A stretch of 64,000 nucleotides of DNA from Pseudomonas sp. EpS/L25 (GTDB lineage Bacteria; Pseudomonadota; Gammaproteobacteria; Pseudomonadales; Pseudomonadaceae): assembly GCF_001512295.1 (NCBI RefSeq), contig NZ_LNUP01000002.1, positions 462,027-526,026 on the forward strand, given 5' to 3'. Below are positions 13,012 through 21,856 of this stretch, one piece after another. The first letter of the stretch is position 1. The number at the start of each line of letters is the position of its first letter. The notes under the pieces were generated by a model, which saw only the letters and a list, made by a program, of their open reading frames with translations, had not been told where the DNA came from and did no database searches. The position numbers and the translations under genes are program-made.

Positions 13012-14046
13012 ATGACCTCTCTTGCATCGCTCAAGGCGGCGGCGTGCCACGTCGCGCCGGTGTTCCTGGATAAAACCGCCACCACCGCCAAGGCCATCGA
13101 CCTGATCCGCGAGGCCGCGGCCAACGGCGCCGACCTGGTGGTCTTTCCCGAATCCTACATCCCCGCCTTTCCCATCTGGGCGGCGCTGTGGTCGCCCCTG
13201 CTCAACCATGATCTGTTCGAGGCCATGGTGCACAACAGCCTCTATCCCGCCGGGCCTGAGCTGGCCGCGATCCGCGCCGAGGCCAAGCGTCGGGGGGTGT
13301 TCGTCTCCCTGGGTTTCAGCGAGCGCAGCGAGGTGAGCGCGGGCTGTGTCTGGAACAGCAATCTATTGATCGGCGACGAGGGGGACGTACTGGTGCACCA
13401 CCGCAAGCTGGTGCCGACCTTCTACGAGAAACTGGTATGGGCCGCCGGCGATGGTGCCGGCCTGCGGGTAGCCGATACCCGCATCGGCCGGATCGGCGCC
13501 CTGATCTGCGGGGAAAACACCAATCCCCTAGCGCGCTATGCCTTGATGGCCCAGGGCGAGCAGCTGCATATCTCTTGCTGGCCGGCGCTGTGGCCGACGC
13601 GCCCACCGGCGGGCGGCGGCAACTTCGACAACGTGGCGGCCAATCGCATCCGCGCGGGCGCCCATTCGTTCGAGGCCAAGGCCTTCGGTATCCTCTGCGC
13701 CGGCTACCTGGATGCGGGCATGCGCGAATTCCTCTTGGCCCGCGATCCAGCGGTGGCGCCGATCCTCGATGAAACGCCGCGCGGCGCGACGCTGTTCCTC
13801 GATCCCACCGGCAGCCAGATCGGCGGGATGCTGCAAGACGAGGAAGGCATCCTCTACGCCGATCTCGACCTCAATCGCTGCATCGAGCCCAAGCAATTCC
13901 ATGACGTGGTCGGCTACTACAACCGCTTCGACATCTTCGACCTGCAAGTGGAGCGCCGTCGGCACCAACCGGTGCGCTGGCAGGACGAGAGCGGCGCGCC
14001 GAGTCCCTGGCCCTCAATAGGCGTAGAGCGGATCGTTGGCGAATAG
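13012..14046 (+). CDS. Nitrilase/carbon-nitrogen hydrolase
   Basis: 344 residues. The catalytic triad of the nitrilase superfamily is visible: Glu47 in VVFPESYIP, Lys132 in HHRKLVPTFYEKLVW and Cys166 in ALICGENTNPLARYAL. The CGENTNPLARY motif and the length are typical of true nitrilases (nitrile to carboxylate plus ammonia) rather than amidases. It follows the symporter on the same strand, which could import a substrate or product. Its end overlaps the opposing LysR gene by 33 bases. The natural nitrile is unknown. Confidence 0.92.
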   Translation: MTSLASLKAAACHVAPVFLDKTATTAKAIDLIREAAANGADLVVFPESYIPAFPIWAALWSPLLNHDLFEAMVHNSLYPAGPELAAIRAEAKRRGVFVSLGFSERSEVSAGCVWNSNLLIGDEGDVLVHHRKLVPTFYEKLVWAAGDGAGLRVADTRIGRIGALICGENTNPLARYALMAQGEQLHISCWPALWPTRPPAGGGNFDNVAANRIRAGAHSFEAKAFGILCAGYLDAGMREFLLARDPAVAPILDETPRGATLFLDPTGSQIGGMLQDEEGILYADLDLNRCIEPKQFHDVVGYYNRFDIFDLQVERRRHQPVRWQDESGAPSPWPSIGVERIVGE

Positions 14047-14913
14047 CTGCTGGAGAAAGCCCACCACGGCCTTGATGCGCGGCGCGTAGCGCAGGTCGTG
14101 GTGCACGCTCAGCCAGAGGTCGCGGCGCACCTCCACCTCCTGGGCGAGCAGGCGCTGCAAGCCGAAGCGCCCGGCGCCGGCGAATTCGGGCAACAGCACC
14201 AGGCCGCTCCCGGCCGCCGCGGCGAACATCTGCGCCAGCATGCTGCTGGACTGGAATACCGTCTGGGCCTCGGGGACGGCCTCTTCCAGCCAGCGGACCG
14301 CCTCGATCTGCACCAGATCATCGATGTAGCCGACGAACTCGTGGGCACCCAGTTCCGCCACCGTGCGCGGTTCGCTCAGGCGGGCCAGGTAGGTGGGCGA
14401 GGCATAGAGGTGCAGGGCGAAGCGGCCCAGGTGCTCCACGTCCAGGCCACTGCCGCTGGGTTGGAAGAAGCTCAGGAAGATGTCGGCTTCACGACGGGTG
14501 ACGTGCAGTTGCTGGGTGGAGGTGACCAGTTCCAGGGTGATGCGCGGATGGCTCTGGCTGAAGCGTGGCAGGTGCTGGGTGAGATAGAGCGAGGCGATGC
14601 CTTCCATGGTGCCGATGCGCACCGGACCGGCGGCCTCCCGTGCCTGGCCGCCGAGGCTCGCCAGCGCGGCGGCATAGGCGCTGTCCATCGGATCGGTGGC
14701 GGCCAGTACCTGGTGACCCAGGGTGTTGAGCTGTAGGCCCTTGGGCGTGCGCTCGAACAGGCTGGCGCCCAGGGCCTGTTCCAGGTGCGCCAGGCGCCGG
14801 CTGACGGTTGATTGGTCGATCTTCAAGCGCTTGGCCGCCCGGGCCAGGCTACCGGCGCGAGCCAGTTCGAGAAAGATGCGCAGGTCGTCCCAGTTCAGGT
14901 GTTTGGTGAGCAT
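14014..14913 (-). CDS. LysR-family transcriptional regulator
   Basis: 299 residues from the ATG at 14913 (MLTKHLNWDDLRIFLELARA). The frame also extends to a TTG at 14973, but the ATG fits the usual start. The helix-turn-helix is SLARAAKRLKIDQSTVSRRL, followed by LFERTPKGLQLNTLG. It is tail-to-tail with the nitrilase gene, sharing 33 bases. It may regulate that gene, although LysR targets are more often divergent. Confidence 0.9.
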   Translation of the reverse strand: MLTKHLNWDDLRIFLELARAGSLARAAKRLKIDQSTVSRRLAHLEQALGASLFERTPKGLQLNTLGHQVLAATDPMDSAYAAALASLGGQAREAAGPVRIGTMEGIASLYLTQHLPRFSQSHPRITLELVTSTQQLHVTRREADIFLSFFQPSGSGLDVEHLGRFALHLYASPTYLARLSEPRTVAELGAHEFVGYIDDLVQIEAVRWLEEAVPEAQTVFQSSSMLAQMFAAAAGSGLVLLPEFAGAGRFGLQRLLAQEVEVRRDLWLSVHHDLRYAPRIKAVVGFLQQLFANDPLYAY

Positions 14914-15117
14914 GGGGTCAGGATCGGTGGTGGCGGTCGAGTCCAGCTTGGCAGTGTTGCGGTCGCCGGCCAAGGGGGCCTAGATGGCTAATCAAGACCT
15001 AGCCGATTTGATCTTCCAGGCCTGCGATCCAGCAGCGCTGGCTGGGTAGGGGGCATCCGGGCTACCTTGAAGGACGAGGTCATCTGGCGCCTGTCTTGAG
15101 CGCCGATGTACGCGGAC

Positions 15118-15711
15118 CTAGCTCAAAGAAAGGGCACGCAGCCCCACACCGACTGATGCCAGGCCGATCAGGCAGAGGGCGGTGCTGGGCAGGCGCTGGG
15201 TGAGCCGGCCCAGGCGGTTCAGCCGGTGCAACTGGCTGGCCAGGTGGCCGTAGGCAACCAGCACCGCCAGGTCGATGGCGGCCCAGATCGCCAGCAGCAG
15301 CGGGGCCTGCTGGGCGAGCGGCGCCTGCAGGGAGATGAACGCCGGCAGGAAGGCCACCAGGAAGAGGATGTCCTTGGGATTGGCGAGGCCCACGAACAGG
15401 GCGCGCCCGAAGCTGCCGCGCCGGGTGCTCGGCGAATCGTCGGCCGGCGCCTGGAACAGCCGCACGCCCAGCCAGAGCAGGTAGAGACCGCCGAGGATCT
15501 GACCGGCCAGCAACAGGGTAGGGCTGATGCCGATGGCCAGGTGGATCAGGGTCAAGGCCAGTACCAGCAGGACCTGGGCGGAGAGCAGACCGCCGAGGAT
15601 CGTCCACCAGGGAAAGGCATGGCGACCATCGGCGACGACCAGGGCGACGATGGGGCCTGGCGAGGATATCAGCAGGAACACCGTGATGGCGAAGCCGAGG
15701 TATTCGCTCAT
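15118..15711 (-). CDS. LysE/RhtB-family amino acid exporter
   Basis: 197 residues with about six hydrophobic segments. The LysE/RhtB signature near the N-terminus is ISSPGPIVALVVADG, and GLANPKDILFLVAFLPAF matches the conserved NPK motif region. The family exports amino acids and derivatives. It overlaps the end of the upstream oxygenase gene by four bases (15708-15711), which suggests that it exports the product of that enzyme. Confidence 0.92.
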   Translation of the reverse strand: MSEYLGFAITVFLLISSPGPIVALVVADGRHAFPWWTILGGLLSAQVLLVLALTLIHLAIGISPTLLLAGQILGGLYLLWLGVRLFQAPADDSPSTRRGSFGRALFVGLANPKDILFLVAFLPAFISLQAPLAQQAPLLLAIWAAIDLAVLVAYGHLASQLHRLNRLGRLTQRLPSTALCLIGLASVGVGLRALSLS

Positions 15712-16613
15712 GGCCCTGGGGGACCCAGGTCGATGATCCGCGAGGGATTGCCCGTCTCGCCGATCAAGTGCCGTTGATGACAGATGGCGAAGGTTCGTTG
15801 GATCCAGCGGTCGCTACCGTCGAACCGTGCCTGGAAGGCGCTGCGGGCGTGGACCGCGCGGCGATTGTCGATGATCAGCAGGTCGCCGGCGGCGAGACGT
15901 ACCGGCTGGGCGACGCTCCAGGTGATTTCCTTGATTTCCTCGATCAGCCGCTGCATCCGGGCGGAGCGGGCGAGCATGAAGTGCGGATCGAACCTCAGGT
16001 AGGGCCTGGTGCGTTGGCCATAGAGGATGGAGCGATGCCGGCCCAGGTCGATCCGACAGTTCTTCTCGTGCAGGCAGTAGTCGGAGAGGAAGTTGAAGGG
16101 TTCCTGGAACAGCAGGTCGGTGGTATCGGCATCGATCACCGCGAGCATCCGGTCCACCGAGGCGATGTAGGTGATGGCGTCGTCCTGGGGCGCGCCTCTA
16201 AGGCAGAGCAGCGCGAGGAAGTCCGGCGGGACCTCGTGGAAGGCATTCTCGGTATGCAGTTCGAGTTCGGTGTCGAAGCTGTCCGAGGAGGGCTGCCGGG
16301 CCCTGTCGGCCTGGGGAAAGAAGTTGTTGATCAGGCTGCCGTCGCATTCCTGGCGATAGCCGACGGGATCACCCAGCAGGGCCGTGGCTTGCAGCAGCAG
16401 GCGTTCGCTGCGGTAGTCCGGCTTGGCGAGGGCGGCCCGGTCGGCGGGCGTGGGCGGGACGTCGCCGATGTCCTGATCCGGCAGCAGCAGGAAGCCCTGG
16501 GGATTACCGAAGAGGCGGAAATGCAGCAGGTCGGCGATGGCCGCGGCCGAGAGCTCGCCATGACGGATGGCCTGGTCCAGCAGGACGTCGAAGGAGACTG
16601 ATCCCAAATACAT
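15708..16613 (-). CDS. Fe(II)/2-oxoglutarate-dependent oxygenase, clavaminate synthase-like (TauD/TfdA superfamily)
   Basis: 301 residues from the ATG at 16613 (MYLGSVSFDVLL). The iron ligands are visible as His120-x-Glu122 in ELHTENAFHEVPPDFLALLC and His255 in RRAVHARSAF; Arg273 in RWIQRTF is placed to bind 2-oxoglutarate. The HTExAFH pattern with a following LLCLRG stretch is that of AsnO/VioC-type amino acid hydroxylases, which act on free L-amino acids. It is coupled to a LysE-type exporter and divergent from a GcvA-type LysR. Predicted role: hydroxylation of an amino acid or amino-acid-like acid. The substrate is inferred only at the family level. Confidence 0.85.
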   Translation of the reverse strand: MYLGSVSFDVLLDQAIRHGELSAAAIADLLHFRLFGNPQGFLLLPDQDIGDVPPTPADRAALAKPDYRSERLLLQATALLGDPVGYRQECDGSLINNFFPQADRARQPSSDSFDTELELHTENAFHEVPPDFLALLCLRGAPQDDAITYIASVDRMLAVIDADTTDLLFQEPFNFLSDYCLHEKNCRIDLGRHRSILYGQRTRPYLRFDPHFMLARSARMQRLIEEIKEITWSVAQPVRLAAGDLLIIDNRRAVHARSAFQARFDGSDRWIQRTFAICHQRHLIGETGNPSRIIDLGPPGP

Positions 16614-16641
16614 GCTGTGTCTCGATGAGCTTTGGCAGTCA

Positions 16642-16659
16642 TGACGCCCCGGGGCGTCA
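16642..16659. promoter_or_regulatory. Perfect 18-bp palindrome between oxygenase and LysR genes
   Basis: TGACGCCCCGGGGCGTCA is self-complementary and lies 29 bases upstream of the oxygenase start, in the 136-base divergent gap. A likely operator or a leader hairpin for the oxygenase-exporter transcript. Confidence 0.5.
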
Positions 16660-16718
16660 AGGACGGCCATCATCCGGTGCTGGACGCTGGGGAAAAAACG
16701 GATAAAACTCGGAGCAAG

Positions 16719-16735
16719 GATGATTCAGACTCATC
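16719..16735. promoter_or_regulatory. LysR-type interrupted dyad
   Basis: GATGA and TCATC flank a 7-base spacer, 15 bases before the LysR start. The size and placement suit autoregulation by the LysR protein. Weak evidence taken alone. Confidence 0.35.
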
Positions 16736-16749
16736 ATCGAGGACCAGGG

Positions 16750-17670
16750 ATGTCCCGCCTTCCGCCGCTCTATGCGTTGCGTGCTTTTGAAAGTGCGTCC
16801 CGGCAACTCTCCTTCACCCGCGCGGCGAAGGAATTGAACATCACCCAGAGTGCGATCAGTCGCCATATCAAGACCCTGGAGCAGGACCTGGGCTGCCTGC
16901 TGTTCGAGCGCAAGGGGCCCAACCTCAAGCTGACGCCGACCGGGCTGATCCTGGGCAAGGACCTGAGTTCGGCCTTCGCCGACATGCAGGGCGTCTGCGA
17001 TCTGGTGCGCAGCGGTCGCGGCTGCCTGCGGCTGAAGGCACCCTCCACCCTGACGATGCGCTGGCTGATGGGGGCCGTCGAGGCGCATCGGGTGGCGACG
17101 GGGGAGAGCCGCGTGCAGCTGACCAGCGTGTGGATGGACATCGATTTCGTCGATTTCCGCGCCGAGCCCTATGACTGCGCGGTGCTGCTGGCCGACGGCG
17201 AATTCCCCGGCGATTGCGACTGCGTCCGGCTGTTCGATGAGTGGCTGGTGCCGGTCTGCGCGCCGCGCTATCAGAATGCCTGCGATGGCGGGGACCCGAT
17301 CTTCGGCGGCGACGGCCTGCTGCATGCGTCCCACGATTGCCGCGACTGGCGTCTCTGGCTGGACCGGATCGGCCGCCTGGCCGAGGTGAACTGGCATGCC
17401 GGCAAGAGATTCGAAACCCTGGATGCGGGGATTTCGGCTGCGGTCCAGGGCTTTGGCGTGGCGATCGGCGATCTGTCGCTGGTCCAGGATCAGATCGCCA
17501 GCGGGCAACTGGTGTTCGCCAATCGCGCCGTGGTGCGCTCGGGCCTGAGCTACTACCTGGTCTGGCCCCGGCGCAGCGAAGCCCATGATGCCCTCGCCGG
17601 GTTGCGCGAGCATCTGCGTGCGGTGGCGCCCGTCCTGCCGGTGCAGCAGGGGCTGACCTTCATCGAGTGA
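16750..17670 (+). CDS. LysR-family regulator, GcvA type
   Basis: 306 residues starting MSRLPPLYALRAFESASRQL, the pattern of GcvA-like regulators (LPPLxALRAFExxAR). The helix-turn-helix is SFTRAAKELNITQSAISRHI, followed by LFERKGPNLKLT. An upstream in-frame ATG at 16720 is less likely, because the conserved start is at 16750. Divergent from the oxygenase-LysE pair and its probable regulator. Confidence 0.93.
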   Translation: MSRLPPLYALRAFESASRQLSFTRAAKELNITQSAISRHIKTLEQDLGCLLFERKGPNLKLTPTGLILGKDLSSAFADMQGVCDLVRSGRGCLRLKAPSTLTMRWLMGAVEAHRVATGESRVQLTSVWMDIDFVDFRAEPYDCAVLLADGEFPGDCDCVRLFDEWLVPVCAPRYQNACDGGDPIFGGDGLLHASHDCRDWRLWLDRIGRLAEVNWHAGKRFETLDAGISAAVQGFGVAIGDLSLVQDQIASGQLVFANRAVVRSGLSYYLVWPRRSEAHDALAGLREHLRAVAPVLPVQQGLTFIE

Positions 17671-17698
17671 GCGGCTGGCTCAGGGCGGCGACCCCCAC

Positions 17699-20600
17699 TC
17701 AATACACATCCTTCAGATAGCGCTTCTGCTCGCTCATCCCACGCACGTACTCGGCGGCGGCTTCGTCGCCGAGCTGGCCGTGGGTCGCCACCACCTGGCG
17801 CAGGGCCTGGTCGACGTCCTTGGCCATGCGGCTGGCGTCGCCGCAGACATAGACGCGGGCGCCGTCCTGCAGCCAGCGCCAGACCTCGGCGCCGCGCTCG
17901 CGCAGGCGATCCTGGACGTAGATCTTCTCGGCCTGGTCGCGGGAGAAGGCCAGGCTGAGCTCGCTCAGGGTGCCGTCGCGCTGGAAGGCTTCCAGTTCGT
18001 CGCGGTAGTAGAAGTCGTGGGCGGCGTGCCGTTCGCCGAAGAACAACCAGTTGCGGCCGTTATCGCCCCGGGCGCGGCGCTCGTGGAGAAAGCCGCGGAA
18101 GGGCGCGATGCCGGTGCCGGGGCCGATCATGATCAGGGGCACGTCGCCCTGTTCCGGCAGGCGGAAATGGCGCGAGGGCTGGACAAGCACCTCGGTGGTG
18201 GCGTCCTGCAGGCGGTCGGCGAGGAAGGTGGAGGCCACGCCCTTGCGATTGCCATAGCGCACCGTCGAGACGGTGAGGTGTACCTGGCCGGCATGGGCCA
18301 GGGGGCTGGAGGCGATGGAGTAGAGCCGCGGCTGCAGGCGCTTGAGGCTGCCGAGCAGTTCCTCGGCGCCGAGGCGGGCGGGGAAGGTGGCCAGGACATC
18401 GGCCAGTTGCCGGCCCCAGAGCCAGGCCTTGAGTTCGTCGCGGGCGGCCAGCAGGGCCCGGCAGTCGGCGCGCCCGCTGCGTTCGGCCACCAGGGCCAGC
18501 GTCTCGGGGCTGGGGCGGGCGATCTCGTAGTGCTCGCTCAGGGCCTGGCGCAAGGGCAGCTCGCCGACCTTGGGCACGTTAACGGCGCGCTCACCGTCGA
18601 GCCCGGCCAGGGCGAGGATTTCCTCGACCAGCTCGGGGCAGTTGCGCGCCCGGACGCTGAGGGCGTCGCCGGCCTGGTAGTCCAGGTGGGGCTCGCTTTC
18701 GAAGCCGAAGAGCCGGACTTCCTTGTTGGAGCTGGCGCCATTGAGCCTCTGGTTGATGACCAGGCGTGCCGGTACGGCGGCAGGGCGGGTCGTCGCGGTC
18801 GCCGGGCTGGCGGACGGGACGGGCTGCGCGGTCGGGGCCAGTTGCTGCAGCAGCGTGGCCAACCAGGCGTCGGCGCCGTCCAGGCCGTCGGCATCGCAGT
18901 CGAGCCGGGCGCACAGGCGGCGGGCACCGAGTTCGGCGAGGCGGGCATCGAGGCGCTGGCCGTGGCCGCAGAATTGCTCGTAGGTGGAGTCGCCGAGGGC
19001 CAGCACGGCGTAGTCCAGCTCGGCGAGGGGGGTGTCCAGGCGGCTGAGGCCCTGCCAGAAGGCCTGGCCATTGTCCGGGGCTTCGCCATCGCCAAAGGTA
19101 CTGCTCACCAGCAGGACACGGCGGGCACCAGCCAGGCGTTCCACCGCATAGGCGGCCATGTCGTGCAGCTCCACGCTGAGACCGGCCTGGCACAGGCGGG
19201 CGACGCAGCGCTCGGCCAGGGCTTCGGCGTTGCCGGTCTGGGAGGCCCAGAGCACCACCAGATCGGCCGCGGCGGTGGGGGCCATGACCAGGCCGGCGGC
19301 CTGGCTTTCCGGCAGGCGGCTGAACACTCCGGCGAGCAGGCCGTCGAGCCAGAGGCGGGTGTCGGCGGCCAGCGGCGCCTGGGCCGGCAGGCAGGGCACG
19401 CCCTGGGCGCCACTATCGCGCAGGCCGTCCATGAAGCCGGCCAGGTAGGTGCGCTCGGCGGCGCTGAGCCGGGGGCGCACGGCGGTGGCGACGCCGGTGA
19501 GCTCGGCCAGGCGCTCGAGGACGGGTAGACGGGTGGGCTCCATGGCGGGCTCGTCGGTCGGCAACTGGCGATGGGGAATGGTGGCGACGCGGGTCAGGCG
19601 TACAGCGCAGACCTTGAGTTCGGGCTGCTGGGAGAGCGGGTCGATGGCATCGCTGGTGACGGCGTTGATGGCCAGGTCCTGGCCGTGCACGTCGGCCCAG
19701 TGGAAGGGCGCGAAGCAGTTACCGGGCTGTACCCGGTCGCTGATCGTCACCGGCAACACGGCGCGCCCACGGCGGGAGGCGATTTCCAGGCGGTCGCCGT
19801 CCTGGAGGGCCAACGCCTGGGCGTCCTGGGGATGCACCTCGACGAAGGGCGTTGGGTTGAGGCGGTTGAGGGCGGCGATCTTGCCGGTCTTGGTCAGGGT
19901 GTGCCACTGGTGTTGCAGGCGACCGGTGTTGAGCACGAAGGGGTAGTCGTCGTCGGGCAATTCCGCCGGGTCCAGGTGCGGGCGGGCGAAGAACTGCGCC
20001 TTGCCGCTGGCGGTGGCGAAGTTGAGCGCGGTCGGCTCGCCCGTCTCGTCCAGGCGCAGGGTCTGGCTGCGGCCGTCGTTGCGATAGCGGATCGGCTGGC
20101 GCGGAGCGCTCTCCACGCTGGGGCAGGGCCATTGCAGCGGCGTCTCGCGCAGGCGGGCATGGCTGGCGCCGCGGATGTCGTAGCCGGTCTGGGGGTTGTG
20201 GAACTGCTTGATCTCTTCGAACACCTCGGCAGCCGAGGTGTAGGCGAAGTGCTCGCCGTAACCCAGGGCGCAGGCAACGTCGGCGATGATCCGCCAGTCG
20301 GCACGGGCGTCGCCGGGCGGGGCGACGGCCTGGGGCGCCAGGGTCAGGTTGCGCTCGGAGTTGATCAGTACGCCATCCGCTTCGGCCCAGAGGGCACCGG
20401 GCAGCAGGATGTCGGCGTATTGGTTGGTCTCGGTATCGAGGAAGGCATCCTGGGCGATCACCAGTTCGGCGGCCTGGAGACCCTTGATGACGCTGGCGCG
20501 ATTGGCCACGCTGGCCACCGGGTTGGTGCAGATGATCCAGCAGGCTTTCACGGTGCCCGCGGCCAGGTCCTCGAACAGGGCGACGGTGCCCTGGCCCAGA

Positions 20601-21733
20601 CGGGTGTGCAGGGTACCCGCCGGCACACCCCAGGCCTGCTCGACGAAGGCGCGGTCGGTGGCGGAGAGCACGCTGCGCTGACCGGGCAGGCCGGGGCCCA
20701 TGTAGCCCATCTCGCGCCCGCCCATGGCGTTGGGCTGGCCGGTGAGGGAGAAGGGTCCGCTGCCGGGGCGGCAGATCTTGCCGGTGGCCAGGTGCAGGTT
20801 GCACAGGGCGTTGGTGCTCCAGGTGCCGTGGGTGCTCTGGTTCAGCCCCATGGTCCAGAGGCTGGTCCATTCGCCAGCTGCGCCGATCCAGCGCGCGGCG
20901 GTGCGGATGTCCGCCTCGGCCAGGCCGGTCTCCGCCGCGACGCGCGCCGGGGGATAGTCGGCGAGAAAGGTGGGCATGGCATCCCAGCCTTCGGTGTGGT
21001 CGGCGATGAAGGCTTCGTCGAGGTAGCCCTCGGCGTGCAGCAGATGCAGCAGGCCGTTGAGCAGCAGCAGGTCGGTGCCAGGGCGCAGTTGCAGGAAGAG
21101 ATCGGCCTTCTCGGCGGTAGCGGTGCGCCGCGGATCGATGACGATCAACTTGGCGCCGCGCTTGACTCTGTCCAGCAGGCGCAGGAAGAGGATGGGGTGG
21201 CAATCGGCCATGTTGGCACCGCTGACCAGGAAGAGGTCGGCGTGGTCGAGGTCGTCGTAGGAACCGGGCGGACCGTCGGAACCCAGGGACAGCTTGTAGC
21301 CGGTACCGGCGCTGGCCATGCACAGCCGCGAGTTGGATTCCAGCTGATTGGTGCCGATGAAGCCCCGCGCCAGCTTGCTCGCCAGGTATTGGGCCTCCAG
21401 CGACATTTGCCCCGACACGTAGAAGGCGATGGCGTCGGGCCCATCGCGCTCGAGGATGGCGCGCAACCGCTCGGCGGTGGCGGCGATGGCCTGGTCCATG
21501 CCGGTCTGCACCGGTTCGTGGGAGCGGTCGCCCCTGATATAGGCGTGCTCCATGCGGCCACTGTCCACCAGCGCCTGGTGGCTGGTGCTGCCCTTGGTGC
21601 AGAGGCGGCCGCGATTGGCGGGATGGTCGCGATCGCCGCTGACCTTGGTGACCCGGCCATCTTCCACCTGCATGACGATCCCGCAGCCGACGCCGCAATA
21701 GGGGCAGACGCTCTTGAGGTGGTTGGTGGCCAT
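17699..21733 (-). CDS. Assimilatory nitrate reductase fused to CysJ-like flavoprotein reductase
   Basis: 1344 residues, cytoplasmic (no Tat signal). Residues 1-60 bind a [4Fe-4S] cluster through Cys10, Cys13, Cys17 and Cys45 (CPYCGVGC ... RLCTKG). About 60-720 is the molybdopterin-guanine-dinucleotide oxidoreductase core plus the C-terminal dinucleotide-binding domain (NTGRLQHQWHT). About 820-960 is a flavodoxin domain (WASQTGNAEALAE, SSTFGDGEAPDN). About 985-1344 is the FAD/NADPH reductase of CysJ type (RLYSIASS, GPGTGIAPFRGF, ending KRYLKDVY). The fusion would let NADPH electrons reach the Mo centre within one chain. It pairs with divergent nirBD. NCBI uses the name bifunctional nitrate reductase/sulfite reductase flavoprotein for such proteins. 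Confidence 0.95.
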   Translation of the reverse strand: MATNHLKSVCPYCGVGCGIVMQVEDGRVTKVSGDRDHPANRGRLCTKGSTSHQALVDSGRMEHAYIRGDRSHEPVQTGMDQAIAATAERLRAILERDGPDAIAFYVSGQMSLEAQYLASKLARGFIGTNQLESNSRLCMASAGTGYKLSLGSDGPPGSYDDLDHADLFLVSGANMADCHPILFLRLLDRVKRGAKLIVIDPRRTATAEKADLFLQLRPGTDLLLLNGLLHLLHAEGYLDEAFIADHTEGWDAMPTFLADYPPARVAAETGLAEADIRTAARWIGAAGEWTSLWTMGLNQSTHGTWSTNALCNLHLATGKICRPGSGPFSLTGQPNAMGGREMGYMGPGLPGQRSVLSATDRAFVEQAWGVPAGTLHTRLGQGTVALFEDLAAGTVKACWIICTNPVASVANRASVIKGLQAAELVIAQDAFLDTETNQYADILLPGALWAEADGVLINSERNLTLAPQAVAPPGDARADWRIIADVACALGYGEHFAYTSAAEVFEEIKQFHNPQTGYDIRGASHARLRETPLQWPCPSVESAPRQPIRYRNDGRSQTLRLDETGEPTALNFATASGKAQFFARPHLDPAELPDDDYPFVLNTGRLQHQWHTLTKTGKIAALNRLNPTPFVEVHPQDAQALALQDGDRLEIASRRGRAVLPVTISDRVQPGNCFAPFHWADVHGQDLAINAVTSDAIDPLSQQPELKVCAVRLTRVATIPHRQLPTDEPAMEPTRLPVLERLAELTGVATAVRPRLSAAERTYLAGFMDGLRDSGAQGVPCLPAQAPLAADTRLWLDGLLAGVFSRLPESQAAGLVMAPTAAADLVVLWASQTGNAEALAERCVARLCQAGLSVELHDMAAYAVERLAGARRVLLVSSTFGDGEAPDNGQAFWQGLSRLDTPLAELDYAVLALGDSTYEQFCGHGQRLDARLAELGARRLCARLDCDADGLDGADAWLATLLQQLAPTAQPVPSASPATATTRPAAVPARLVINQRLNGASSNKEVRLFGFESEPHLDYQAGDALSVRARNCPELVEEILALAGLDGERAVNVPKVGELPLRQALSEHYEIARPSPETLALVAERSGRADCRALLAARDELKAWLWGRQLADVLATFPARLGAEELLGSLKRLQPRLYSIASSPLAHAGQVHLTVSTVRYGNRKGVASTFLADRLQDATTEVLVQPSRHFRLPEQGDVPLIMIGPGTGIAPFRGFLHERRARGDNGRNWLFFGERHAAHDFYYRDELEAFQRDGTLSELSLAFSRDQAEKIYVQDRLRERGAEVWRWLQDGARVYVCGDASRMAKDVDQALRQVVATHGQLGDEAAAEYVRGMSEQKRYLKDVY

Positions 21734-21760
21734 GGCAGATTCCCCGAAAGACCAGAAAGC

Positions 21761-21809
21761 AAAAAGGCACCGGTCGCTCTCCCCTGGGGGAGGCGAGCAC
21801 GGCGCCTTT
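21761..21809 (-). terminator. Intrinsic terminator in nitrate reductase leader
   Basis: On the minus strand AAAGGCGCCG pairs with CGGTGCCTTT (one G-U pair) around a second paired stretch (CTCCCC with GGGGAG), followed by TTTTTG. It ends 28 bases before the nitrate reductase ATG, so it must be overcome for expression. That suits antitermination of NasT type. Confidence 0.8.
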
Positions 21810-21823
21810 GTCGTGAGTGGGAA

Positions 21824-21839
21824 CGATCTGCGTTGACCG
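21824..21839 (-). promoter_or_regulatory. ANTAR-target type hexaloop hairpin in nitrate reductase leader
   Basis: On the minus strand CGGTC-AACGCA-GATCG forms a 5-bp stem with a 6-base loop having A at position 1 and G at position 4, the hallmark of RNA hairpins bound by ANTAR antiterminators such as NasT/NasR. It lies between the proposed promoter and the terminator. A convincing second hairpin, normally present, is not evident here. Confidence 0.55.
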
Positions 21840-21856
21840 CTCCATGCCAGGGAATT

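Noticed and set aside
17699-21733. Periplasmic Nap-type or respiratory nitrate reductase
   Set aside because: No Tat signal, no nap/nar partner genes, and the CysJ-like reductase fusion with divergent nirBD indicates the assimilatory enzyme.
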